A DNA stretch of 7,126 nt from an uncultured Prevotella sp. (GTDB lineage: Bacteria; Bacteroidota; Bacteroidia; Bacteroidales; Bacteroidaceae), in NCBI GenBank assembly GCA_900314365.1, contig OMVH01000215.1, positions 1-7,126 of the forward strand, read 5' to 3'. The stretch's first letter is position 1. Each line of letters opens with the position of its first letter. Shown piece by piece: positions 1-6,706 of this stretch. The notes under the pieces are model-generated. The model made no database searches. It was not told the origin of the DNA and was given only the letters and a program-made list of their open reading frames with translations. The translations under genes were made by a program, and so were the position numbers.

Positions 1-178
1 TGAAGGACTTCAATACCTACAATTTTGTGCAAAAATAGCGATTTTCTTCGGATTATCCTCGACTTTTGGCTAAGAAATTCTTTTCTCCCTCACTATCCAA
101 TCTTTTGCCTGATAGCTCGGAATACGTAAAAATGGGCAAGGGGGATAATGTTACAAGGTAAAAAAGTGAGCAAATCTC
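1..178. other. AT-rich upstream intergenic stretch, no gene seen
   Basis: No reading frame of useful length on either strand starts or ends convincingly here. The plus frame beginning at base 3 gives only eleven residues before a stop at 36-38, too little to call the tail of an upstream gene. Apart from the possible minus-strand promoter box at 30-37, I see no hairpin, repeat or RNA gene in this stretch. Confidence 0.5.
30..37 (-). promoter_or_regulatory. Possible leftward -7 promoter box
   Basis: Read on the minus strand, the bases are TATTTTTG followed by CA, which fits the Bacteroidota -7 element TAnnTTTG. No TTTG box is visible 19-21 bp upstream, so only half of the promoter is supported. 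If real, transcription would start near position 20-24 and run off the left edge, so the left neighbour would be divergently transcribed. The motif is short and AT-rich, so chance is possible. Confidence 0.35.
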
Positions 179-209
179 TTTGGACTTTAAATATTAAACT
201 CTATATTTG
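179..209 (+). promoter_or_regulatory. Bacteroidota-type promoter for the 265-780 gene
   Basis: TTTG at 179-182 is followed after 19 bp by TATATTTG at 202-209. This matches the Bacteroidota housekeeping sigma consensus of TTTG, a 19-21 bp spacer and TAnnTTTG. A second -7-like box, TAAATTTG, lies at 213-220 but has no matching upstream box. The expected transcription start is near 215, leaving about 50 bases of leader before the ATG at 265. Confidence 0.65.
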
Positions 210-264
210 CAATAAATTTGATGACTAATCAGTCCTATATATGTAACCCAAAACTGAAAATTCT

Positions 265-780
265 ATGAACAATAACGAGGAAATCACTGCATTAACAAAG
301 TGTGACAACACCATATTGGCCGATGAGATTGTTACAAAGTTAGCGGAAGAAGGCATCACCGCATCGCTTCATGACGAGCTTAATGATCCTGCGTATGGGG
401 CTTACGGGGCCAATCCTGGTATTGAGGTGAGTGTCTTCAAGAAAGACTTAGAACGAAGCCAGCGCATCCTCAAAGCTATTAATGCGTCACGTTCGGAACA
501 GTTGCCTTGGTGTCCTAAGTGTGGTAGCGAAAAGGTCATAGCCTTAAGCAAGACCAAGAGCAAACGGTCAAAAGCCTTTGTTCTTATCGGTTCTTTCTTG
601 ATTATTCTCGGATGTGCCGGCTTATGGCTCCCCATTTTTGTGGAAGCACTGGCATCTGTGAGGACATACGGTCTCTTCATTTCTCCTTTCGTAATATTGG
701 GAGGCGTATTGATGGTCTTACCCAAGCAAGAACGCCAATACTATCAATGTAGTGTTTGTGGTAACAAATTTAGTAACTGA
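265..780 (+). CDS. DUF2007-like membrane protein with split zinc ribbon
   Basis: A 171-residue protein of unknown function. Residues about 8-73 resemble the DUF2007 domain (named putative prokaryotic signal-transducing protein in Pfam): an opening strand, a helix with ADEIVTKLAEEGI, then the IEVSVFKKDLERSQRIL strand-helix. A CPKCG pair follows at residues 83-87. Two hydrophobic segments lie at about 104-126 and 135-152, and a second pair, CSVCG, is at 162-166 near the C-terminus. The two CxxCG knuckles could form one zinc ribbon, with the helices as a hairpin inserted between them, which would put both ends on the same side of the membrane (inference). The start is the first ATG after the promoter at 179-209, with an A-rich leader and no Shine-Dalgarno sequence. 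The gene appears to be monocistronic. Its base composition is visibly more AT-rich than the cluster from 1758 onward. Partner and substrate are unknown. Confidence 0.8.
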   Translation: MNNNEEITALTKCDNTILADEIVTKLAEEGITASLHDELNDPAYGAYGANPGIEVSVFKKDLERSQRILKAINASRSEQLPWCPKCGSEKVIALSKTKSKRSKAFVLIGSFLIILGCAGLWLPIFVEALASVRTYGLFISPFVILGGVLMVLPKQERQYYQCSVCGNKFSN

Positions 781-974
781 GTCCACTTGAAAAAGTCATT
801 TTTACAAAAAACAACCTCTGGTTATCAATCAGTTACAAAGCCTCAAATCGTGATTTAGGACTATTTCAAGAGAACTCATAACTCCACTTTCGGAAGTAAA
901 TTATCCCTTGAAAGGGGCAAACATTGTGTCTGTCCGCGAGCAGATGAATCAACCTCGAGGCTGGAAGTTAGCTA

Positions 975-1099
975 CGCTCTCGTGCATCTTCGAAGCACGA
1001 GAGCGAGAAGGGGGAAGAAGTGTGCAGCCCCCAGGCTCGCTTCGCTCGGCTGGGGTTACGTGCATCTCTTCGAGATGCTCACGACCTCCGAGGCCGTCG
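975..1099. repeat. Cluster of TTCG-centred hairpins
   Basis: Four consecutive inverted repeats occur within 125 bases. Hairpin 1 (975-1005) has perfect 11-bp arms, CGCTCTCGTGC and GCACGAGAGCG, around a 9-base loop. Hairpin 2 has CCCCAG at 1029-1034 paired with CTGGGG at 1050-1055. Hairpin 3 (1062-1078) pairs GCATCTC with GAGATGC around TTC, and can be extended by GTG/CAC with a bulge. Hairpin 4 (1082-1099) pairs CGAC with GTCG around an internal CCTCCGAGG. Each of the first three has TTC or TTCG at its centre. Hairpins 1 and 3 share CGTGCATCT at the same position, suggesting related units. The GC-rich block stands out in AT-rich surroundings. It could be a structured RNA, a palindromic repeat family or a decayed mobile element; the sequence alone does not decide. 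Confidence 0.6.
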
Positions 1100-1499
1100 C
1101 TTCCTGCCTTATATGTCGTTATTCAACTTCTTCGACTATTGTTATAGTTGTCATATACTGTAACAACGTCCATCAATCTCCTTCTATACTAATAAGCTGA
1201 AAGCCTCTTTTTACCGCATTTACTTTTGATAGTCCGATAATTTTAGGTTCTTGGTGGAAGGAGCAAGCATTTAAGCGCATAGGATGTTCATCGGCTATCC
1301 GCCTTCCTTCTGTGTTGGAATCACTTAGTTGTCAGCAGCACTTTCCGTCTCAAATGCGAACCTCATCCTGAGCCTATATATAGGAATAGGAACGCCAAAC
1401 GGGTGTGTTTTCATGAACCTGCGATAGATTGTGAATGAAATACGGTGTTGAGCAGTTGTCGACAAGCTGTTTGCAGGTCGGTTGTCATATTGGCTTTGT

Positions 1500-1590
1500 C
1501 AGTACTGCTTGGACTAGTACTGCAGTACTGTCGCGTGTTACTGCAGTACTGGTACTACTATTACTGCAGTATTGTCAATGAGTACTCAGT
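1500..1590. repeat. Degenerate AGTACT/TACTGCAGTA palindrome array
   Basis: Five related palindromic cores follow one another: AGTACT at 1501-1506, AGTACTGCAGTACT at 1516-1529 (a perfect 14-bp palindrome), TACTGCAGTA at 1539-1548, TACTGCAGTA at 1562-1571 and AGTACT at 1581-1586. Their centres are 19, 21, 23 and 17 bp apart, close to two helical turns. The linkers are unrelated, so this is not a simple tandem duplication. The array ends about 114 bp before the -7 box of the 1758 gene. It could be a multi-site operator for a dimeric DNA-binding protein or an intergenic repeat family (inference). Confidence 0.6.
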
Positions 1591-1703
1591 CTGAACACCC
1601 AAAAAGTGAGAGTCTTCAGTAAGGAAAATTGCCCTCCACCGCTATTATAATATAAATAAGAATTAAAAAGCAGGCAACCGCGGCAAAACTCTCAACTTTT
1701 TAT

Positions 1704-1711
1704 TAACTTTG
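1704..1711 (+). promoter_or_regulatory. -7 promoter box for the 1758-6675 cluster
   Basis: TAACTTTG matches the Bacteroidota -7 element TAnnTTTG and is followed by CAG. No clear TTTG box sits 19-21 bp upstream, so the -33 element is weak or absent. The expected transcription start is near 1717-1719, about 40 bases before the ATG at 1758. The next three genes are closely packed behind this one, so this is the likely promoter for the whole cluster. Confidence 0.55.
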
Positions 1712-1757
1712 CAGAAGAAAGACACTGCAAGATGTGTCTGTAAAAAATCATAGCAGC

Positions 1758-2510
1758 ATGACCCTTAGCAAGGCGAAAATCAAGTACATCCGCTCCCTGG
1801 AGCAAAAGAAAGTCCGCAACGCCGACCATGTGTTCGTGGCCGAGGGCCCCAAGGTGGTGGGCGATTTGCTGCAGACCTTCGAGCCTCTGCTGACAGCCGC
1901 TACGACGGAGTGGCTCGAGAGCCATCCCTCCACGGGCGGTGAACGCTTCGAGGTGAGCGCGGAAGAGCTCCGCAAGGCCAGTCTGCTGCTCCATCCGCAA
2001 GAGGTGATTGCCGTGATGAGGATGCCCGGAGACTGCGTGCCCCCGATTGAAAGAGGGAAGCTCGTGCTGGCCCTCGACGACATCCAGGACCCCGGCAACC
2101 TGGGAACCATCATCAGGATTGCCGACTGGTTCGGCATCACCGACATCTACTGCAGCGCGCACACGGCCGACGCCTGGAGCCCCAAGGTGGTGCAGGCAGC
2201 AATGGGAAGCCACGCCCGCGTTGCCGTCCACTACGCCGACCTCCCCCAATTGCTGGCAGAGCGCCCCGAAGGCCTCCCCGTCTGGGGCACATTACTCGAC
2301 GGCCGCAATATCTACAACGAGCCCCTGGGAACAGAGGGCATCATCGTGATGGGAAACGAGGGCAACGGACTCTCACCGGCCATCCGGCAGACAGTCACCC
2401 ACCCGCTGTTCATCCCCAACTATCCCGCAGGGCGGCCGACAGCCGACAGCCTCAACGTCGCCGTCGCCACGGCCATCACCTGCGCTGAATTCAGAAGAAG
2501 AGAACTATGA
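1758..2510 (+). CDS. SpoU/TrmH-family RNA 2'-O-methyltransferase
   Basis: A 250-residue SPOUT-class methyltransferase, predicted to transfer a methyl group from S-adenosylmethionine to a ribose 2'-hydroxyl of rRNA or tRNA in the cytoplasm. Residues about 1-90 form the substrate-binding part, with the KIKYIRSLEQKKVR start and VFVAEGPKVV typical of this family. The three SpoU motifs are present: DDIQDPGNLGTIIR (about 107-120), GNEGNGLSP (199-207) and ADSLNVAVATAI (about 229-240). These build the trefoil-knot cofactor site. The frame can be extended to a GTG at 1734, but the ATG at 1758 gives the normal family N-terminus and leaves a plausible leader after the -7 box. The gene overlaps the next one by 4 bp (ATGA), suggesting translational coupling. 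The exact RNA position modified cannot be assigned; RlmB- and TsnR-like subgroups share these motifs. Confidence 0.92.
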   Translation: MTLSKAKIKYIRSLEQKKVRNADHVFVAEGPKVVGDLLQTFEPLLTAATTEWLESHPSTGGERFEVSAEELRKASLLLHPQEVIAVMRMPGDCVPPIERGKLVLALDDIQDPGNLGTIIRIADWFGITDIYCSAHTADAWSPKVVQAAMGSHARVAVHYADLPQLLAERPEGLPVWGTLLDGRNIYNEPLGTEGIIVMGNEGNGLSPAIRQTVTHPLFIPNYPAGRPTADSLNVAVATAITCAEFRRREL

Positions 2511-3394
2511 ACAAAGACAAACTCTACAAGAACCGGAGCATCTCGGCCTGCCTGAAGGCAGCCTACGACCTCTGGAGCACCAACATCCCCACCCTTCTGC
2601 GACGGCTGTGGAAACCCCTGCTGGCTCTGTCGCTCTGCTTTGCCGCAACGACATTGGCCGTCTATTGGGATTACAAGGCCTTCGTGACAGGACAGTCGTG
2701 GCAAGTCCCCGCCGCGGGAGCCCTCGTCTGCCTGCTGCTCACCCTTGCCGCCTGGGCCTGGTATCAGGGAGGCATCATGGCCCTCGCCACACCGTACAGC
2801 CTGAAGCACTGTCTGAAACGCAGCGCAGCCTCCGTGGCCTTCATGACGGGCTATGCCATTCTCACCCTGCTGCTCATCACAGCGGTCTCCGTGGCCTTCT
2901 TCCTGCTTAGCTACAAGAAGCTGACGCCCGAAGTGGAGGCCGGCTGGAACGTGACGCTCGAAGCCCTCGTCCTGGCTCTGTCGCTCGTGCTCGCACTGCC
3001 CTTCACCTTCAGCACGATGAACTACTTCAACCGGCAGTACAGCCATTTCGGCAACGGCTTTCTGAAAGCCTGGGTGAAGGGGCTGCGCCACTGGGGGAGG
3101 CTCTTCAGCGCCGTCTTCTTCTCCGGACTGATATTCCTCATCCTGGCCTTCGTCATCAGCATGCCCCTCTGCGTGATAGCCCAGGCAGGCTTCCTCTCAG
3201 CCAACGGAATGGCCGGAGGCGACGCTCCCGGTCTGCCCGGGAGCTTTCCCGCGCTGCTCTTCCTCACGGCCTTCGTGGTGAGCGCCATTCTGGCAGTAGC
3301 CTTCGTATGGAACGTCTTCACGCTCCACTACGCCTTCGGCAGCATCGTAACCATCGACCGCGAGAAGAGGGCACTGAAGAGAGCGAAAGTTTAA
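2507..3394 (+). CDS. Six-helix membrane protein of unknown function
   Basis: A 295-residue integral membrane protein that I do not recognise. Hydrophobic segments lie at about 34-54, 67-86, 107-134, 149-168, 199-225 and 247-272. The N-terminus (KDKLYKNR) and C-terminus (DREKRALKRAKV) are charged and basic, consistent with both ends in the cytoplasm by the positive-inside rule. A basic loop with NRQYSHFGNGFLKAWVKGLRHWGR (about 175-198) sits between helices 4 and 5. I see no catalytic motif, transporter signature or lipid-binding signature. The start codon overlaps the stop of the methyltransferase gene, and hisB follows after 27 bp, so it is co-transcribed and probably coupled to the methyltransferase. 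Similar Bacteroidota proteins are often left as hypothetical; no function is proposed. Confidence 0.85.
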   Translation: MNKDKLYKNRSISACLKAAYDLWSTNIPTLLRRLWKPLLALSLCFAATTLAVYWDYKAFVTGQSWQVPAAGALVCLLLTLAAWAWYQGGIMALATPYSLKHCLKRSAASVAFMTGYAILTLLLITAVSVAFFLLSYKKLTPEVEAGWNVTLEALVLALSLVLALPFTFSTMNYFNRQYSHFGNGFLKAWVKGLRHWGRLFSAVFFSGLIFLILAFVISMPLCVIAQAGFLSANGMAGGDAPGLPGSFPALLFLTAFVVSAILAVAFVWNVFTLHYAFGSIVTIDREKRALKRAKV

Positions 3395-3421
3395 GCCACG
3401 GCTTCTCACACAACAAGACAC

Positions 3422-4492
3422 ATGATACGCTATCTTTTCATCGACCGCGACGGTACGCTCATCGAGGAGCCGGAGGACGAGCAGATTGACTCCTTCGGGA
3501 AACTGCGGTTCGTCAAGGGAGCCATAGGCGCCCTCTCCTTCCTGAGCCGCCACACCGACTACCGATTCGTCATGGTGAGCAATCAGGATGGACTCGGCAC
3601 GCCGTCGTTCCCCGAAGACACCTTCTGGCCCGTACACAACTTCGTCATCAGCACCCTGGAGGGCGAGGGCATCCACTTCGACGACCAGCTCATCGACCGC
3701 CACCTGCCTTCCGACCACTCACCCATGCGAAAGCCCGGAACGGGCATGCTGCGCTCCTATCTCAGCAATCCCGGCATCGACATCGCCGGAAGCTACGTCA
3801 TCGGCGACAGAGAGACCGACCGCCAGCTCGCTGCCAACATGGGCTGCAAGGCGCTCATCCTCGGCGACGAAGGCCTCGACTGGGAGCAGGTGGCCGCAAA
3901 GGTCTTTGCCGGTGACCGCACGGCAGAGAAGCACAGGGTAACCAAGGAAACCGACGTCTACGTGAAAGTGAATGTCGACGGCTCGGGAAAATGCGACATC
4001 AGCACCGGGCTGGGCTTCTTCGACCACATGCTCGAACAAATAGGACGCCACGGAATGATGGACCTCACCATCCACACGAAGGGCGACCTGCAAGTGGATG
4101 AGCACCACACCATCGAGGACACGGCACTCACGCTCGGAGCCTGTCTCAAGGAAGCTCTCGGCGACAAGCGCGGCATCACCCGCTACGGATTCTGTCTGCC
4201 CATGGACGACAGTCTCTGCCAGGTGGCACTCGACTTCGGCGGACGCCCCTGGCTGGTGTGGAACGCTGAGTTCAAGCGCGAGAAGATAGGCGAAATGCCC
4301 ACGGAGATGTTCTTCCACTTCTTCAAGAGCCTGAGCGACGCGGCGCTGATGAACCTCAACATCCGGGCCGAAGGCACCAACGAGCACCACAAGATTGAAG
4401 GCATCTTCAAGGCACTGGCCCGGGCGCTGCGCATGGCCGTCAGGCGCGACCCCGAGCACTTCTTCCTGCCCTCGACCAAAGGGGCACTCTGA
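3422..4492 (+). CDS. hisB: Bifunctional histidinol-phosphatase / IGP dehydratase HisB
   Basis: A 356-residue cytoplasmic enzyme catalysing two histidine-synthesis steps: dehydration of imidazoleglycerol phosphate to imidazole-acetol phosphate, and hydrolysis of histidinol phosphate to histidinol. The N-terminal HAD phosphatase (about 1-165) shows FIDRDGT with nucleophile D8 and acid D10, SNQDGLGT (53-60), K104 in RKP and GDRETD (128-133). The C-terminal dehydratase (about 174-356) shows GFFDHMLEQIGRHG (198-211), DEHHTIEDTA (226-235) and EHHKIEGIFKA (321-331), the metal-binding His/Glu motifs. The E. coli phosphatase domain has a zinc loop with one His and three Cys. Here the equivalent DRHLPSDHSPMRKP keeps only H94 of those ligands and has no cysteine. 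This resembles Bacteroides HisB as I recall it, so it is probably a lineage trait. The linker between domains is short. No other his gene is in the window; upstream is a membrane protein and downstream a glycosidase 29 bp away. Confidence 0.95.
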   Translation: MIRYLFIDRDGTLIEEPEDEQIDSFGKLRFVKGAIGALSFLSRHTDYRFVMVSNQDGLGTPSFPEDTFWPVHNFVISTLEGEGIHFDDQLIDRHLPSDHSPMRKPGTGMLRSYLSNPGIDIAGSYVIGDRETDRQLAANMGCKALILGDEGLDWEQVAAKVFAGDRTAEKHRVTKETDVYVKVNVDGSGKCDISTGLGFFDHMLEQIGRHGMMDLTIHTKGDLQVDEHHTIEDTALTLGACLKEALGDKRGITRYGFCLPMDDSLCQVALDFGGRPWLVWNAEFKREKIGEMPTEMFFHFFKSLSDAALMNLNIRAEGTNEHHKIEGIFKALARALRMAVRRDPEHFFLPSTKGAL

Positions 4493-4521
4493 CATAACAG
4501 CTCACAAAACAACACAAACCT

Positions 4522-6675
4522 ATGAGAAAACTATTACTACTGCTGCTTGGCGCCCTCGTCTGTCTGGCGCCAGCCTGCGCAGCCAAACCCTACGGCTACC
4601 TCTACTGCCACATGAGCGACCGCGGTGAATGGACCACCTTCGCACTGAGCCGCGACGGACTGCAATGGCACGACCTCAACAGAGGCAACGAAGTCTACGA
4701 CACCTACGCCCTCTCGCGTATCGAGGGAGGCGCGCGCGACGCTTTCATAGCACGCGACGGCAGCGGAAAAGGCTTCGTCATGGTGACCACCGACATGTGC
4801 GTGGCCAGCAGCCACAAGTGGGACAACTACGGCATCGACCTGCTCACATCTCCCGACCTCATCCACTGGAAATCAGTCACCTTCGACTTCCGCAAAGGCC
4901 CGTCCATCTTTGCCGATCCCCATGCCAAAGGCTTCTACAACGACTACTCCGCTATCCACCGCGTGTGGGCACCGCAGGTGATATGGGTACCCAGTCACCG
5001 ATGGAGCGACGGCACGCGCGGAGCCTACTTCGTCTACTACTCCATGCTGAATAGCAAGGAGGACAAATACGACCGCCTCTTCTACTCCTGGGCCGACCGT
5101 TCCTTCACGCGGCTCACCCAGCCGCAGCTGCTCATCGACTGGGGCTACGCCACCATCGACGCCGACATCAACTACGTGGAGGCAGACAAGCGCTGGCACA
5201 TGCTGGTAAAGAAAGAGGGCGGGCACCCCGGTATCTTCACCACCACCTCAGAGGAGCTCACAGGTCCCTGGCCCAAACCCGACGACACGGACTACATTAA
5301 TTTTGAAGGCAAAAAGCTCTGCGAGGGTCCGTCGGCATTCCGCATCGCCGGTGAAGACGGATGGCGCGTGGCCTACGTGGAATACAGCTCCAATCCTCAC
5401 CGCTACCGCATCTGCAAGGCCGACCCCACGCTGTCACACTTCAGCGACCCCGAGGACATCCGGGGAGTCGAAGCCCCGCAGCACGGCTCCTTCCTCGCAC
5501 TCAACAAAAAGGAGTACCAAAGACTGGAAAACTACTGGGCACAGCGCTCCGCAGAAACCAGTCAGGGCTGCATCCGCCCGGGGGCCCAATGGCTCGACAC
5601 CGACGGAAAGCCCGTCAACGCCCATGGAGGCGGACTGCTTTCTCATAACGGACAATGGTACTGGTTCGGAGAATTCAAGGAAAGCGACTCTAACAGTGCC
5701 CACGTTGGCATCAGCTGCTACAAGAGCAACGACCTGGTGAACTGGGAGAACTGCGGCATTGCGCTCAGGACATCCAAAGAAAAGGGCAGCGAGATAGAGC
5801 AAGGCTGCATCATGGAAAGGCCGAAGGTCGTCTACAATCCGCGCACCCGCAAGTTCGTCATGTGGTTCCATCTGGAACTGAAAGGCCACGGCTACGACGC
5901 AGCCCGCTCGGGAGTGGCCGTGAGCGACCGCCCGGAGGGACCCTACACCTTCCTGCGCTCCGACAGGGTAAACGCATGGTGCTGGCCCGAAGGATTCAGC
6001 GAGGAGGACAAGGACTCGGCCCGGAAAGCCTCGTTGAGCGGACGCAAGGCGTGGAGCCGGGAATGGATGGAAGCCGTCAGAAAGGGGGCGGTGCTGAGCC
6101 GTGACTACCGAACCGGACAGATGGCACGCGACATGACTCTCTTCGTCGACGACGACGGAAAGGCCTACCACATCTATTCATCGGAAGACAACCTGACCCT
6201 TCAGATTGCAGAGCTCAACAGCGACTTCACGGCTCACACGGGGCGGTTCTGCCGTGTGGCACCCTGCGGCCAGAACGAGGCCCCGGCCCTGTTCAAGCAC
6301 GACGGGAAATACTGGCTTATCACCTCGGGCTGCACCGGATGGGCACCCAACAAAGCCCGCATGTTCTCTGCCGACAGTCTCTTCGGTCAGTGGAAACAAT
6401 GGCCTTCACCCTGTCAGGGTCCCGATGCCGACATCACCTTTGGCGGACAAAGCACCTACGTGCAGCCTCTGCCCGACGGACGCTACCTCTTCATGGCCGA
6501 TATCTGGCGCCCCAAGCACCCTATTGACGGGCGTTACGTGTGGCTCCCCATCGACTTTACAGCCGGCGGAACACCCGTAATAAAATGGAGGGAAAAGTGG
6601 AACATCACTTCCACCGCTTCTGACTTCGTCAATGCGTCACCCCAAAATTATTACGGAAGCATCACAAGTAAGTAA
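4522..6675 (+). CDS. Secreted protein with two GH43-type glycosidase domains
   Basis: A 717-residue exported protein. Residues 1-21 are a signal peptide (MRK, a leucine run, then APACAA). A weak lipobox-like APAC leaves a lipoprotein possible. Domain 1 (about 22-335) looks like a five-bladed GH43 propeller: GGARDAFIAR with candidate base D73, RVWAPQVIW (148-155), IDADINYVE with D213/D215, CEGPSAF with candidate acid E268, and the conserved-type His in APQHGS (H321). Domain 2 (about 350-697) resembles the GH43_24/GH43_34 galactosidase-like group: AHGGGLL...WYWFGE (367-384), MERPKVVYNP (431-440), ARDMTLFVDDDGKAYHIYSSE (535-555), NEAPALF with candidate acid E586, SGCTGWAPN and FGGQSTYV with Q643. 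The AHGGG opening has no Asp where GH43 enzymes usually keep the base; GH43_24 enzymes are known to lack it. Likely substrates are galactose- or arabinose-containing glycans, but the linkage cannot be assigned. No SusC/SusD genes are adjacent, so this is not a standard polysaccharide-utilisation locus within the window. Confidence 0.85.
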   Translation: MRKLLLLLLGALVCLAPACAAKPYGYLYCHMSDRGEWTTFALSRDGLQWHDLNRGNEVYDTYALSRIEGGARDAFIARDGSGKGFVMVTTDMCVASSHKWDNYGIDLLTSPDLIHWKSVTFDFRKGPSIFADPHAKGFYNDYSAIHRVWAPQVIWVPSHRWSDGTRGAYFVYYSMLNSKEDKYDRLFYSWADRSFTRLTQPQLLIDWGYATIDADINYVEADKRWHMLVKKEGGHPGIFTTTSEELTGPWPKPDDTDYINFEGKKLCEGPSAFRIAGEDGWRVAYVEYSSNPHRYRICKADPTLSHFSDPEDIRGVEAPQHGSFLALNKKEYQRLENYWAQRSAETSQGCIRPGAQWLDTDGKPVNAHGGGLLSHNGQWYWFGEFKESDSNSAHVGISCYKSNDLVNWENCGIALRTSKEKGSEIEQGCIMERPKVVYNPRTRKFVMWFHLELKGHGYDAARSGVAVSDRPEGPYTFLRSDRVNAWCWPEGFSEEDKDSARKASLSGRKAWSREWMEAVRKGAVLSRDYRTGQMARDMTLFVDDDGKAYHIYSSEDNLTLQIAELNSDFTAHTGRFCRVAPCGQNEAPALFKHDGKYWLITSGCTGWAPNKARMFSADSLFGQWKQWPSPCQGPDADITFGGQSTYVQPLPDGRYLFMADIWRPKHPIDGRYVWLPIDFTAGGTPVIKWREKWNITSTASDFVNASPQNYYGSITSK

Positions 6676-6706
6676 TGAGGGGTAGTAAGGCATATTCTAT
6701 TCTGAC

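Larger units (their letters stand above)
781..1703. other. Long intergenic region with hairpins and palindromes
   Basis: About 920 bases without a convincing gene. Short open frames at 908-1147 and 982-1200 run through hairpin arms and give low-complexity, arginine- and serine-rich products, so I do not call them. Contents are a hairpin cluster at 975-1099 and further weak stems to about 1165, such as ACTAT-TGTT-ATAGT. Perfect palindromes are CCTCGAGG at 953-960, CCTATATATAGG at 1373-1384 and TTGTCGACAA at 1456-1465. A palindrome array lies at 1500-1590, and an AT-rich run at about 1643-1670 precedes the next promoter. No transposase, tRNA or rRNA sequence was recognised. Confidence 0.6.

Noticed and set aside
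3..38. Eleven-residue plus-strand tail of an upstream gene
   Set aside because: Too short to support, and the possible minus-strand promoter box in the same place argues for a divergent neighbour.
787..806. Terminator after the 265-780 gene
   Set aside because: Only a 4-bp stem (ACTT with AAGT around GAAA) precedes the T run, too weak to call an intrinsic terminator.
908..1200. Two overlapping plus-strand open frames (908-1147 and 982-1200)
   Set aside because: Both run through the hairpin cluster, so their residues follow the inverted repeats. They have no promoter-like spacing, no recognisable domain and a biased composition.
1500..1590. CRISPR array
   Set aside because: The repeats are 6-14 bp palindromes with short variable gaps, far below CRISPR repeat and spacer sizes, and no cas gene is present.
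1734..1757. Upstream GTG start for the methyltransferase
   Set aside because: It adds eight residues (MSVKNHSS) absent from the usual family start, while the ATG at 1758 begins directly with the conserved N-terminal helix.
1692..2249. Minus-strand open frame antisense to the methyltransferase gene
   Set aside because: The plus strand encodes all SpoU motifs. Long antisense frames are expected in GC-rich coding DNA; the same applies to 2420-3091, 3197-3718, 3719-4495 and 5434-6171.
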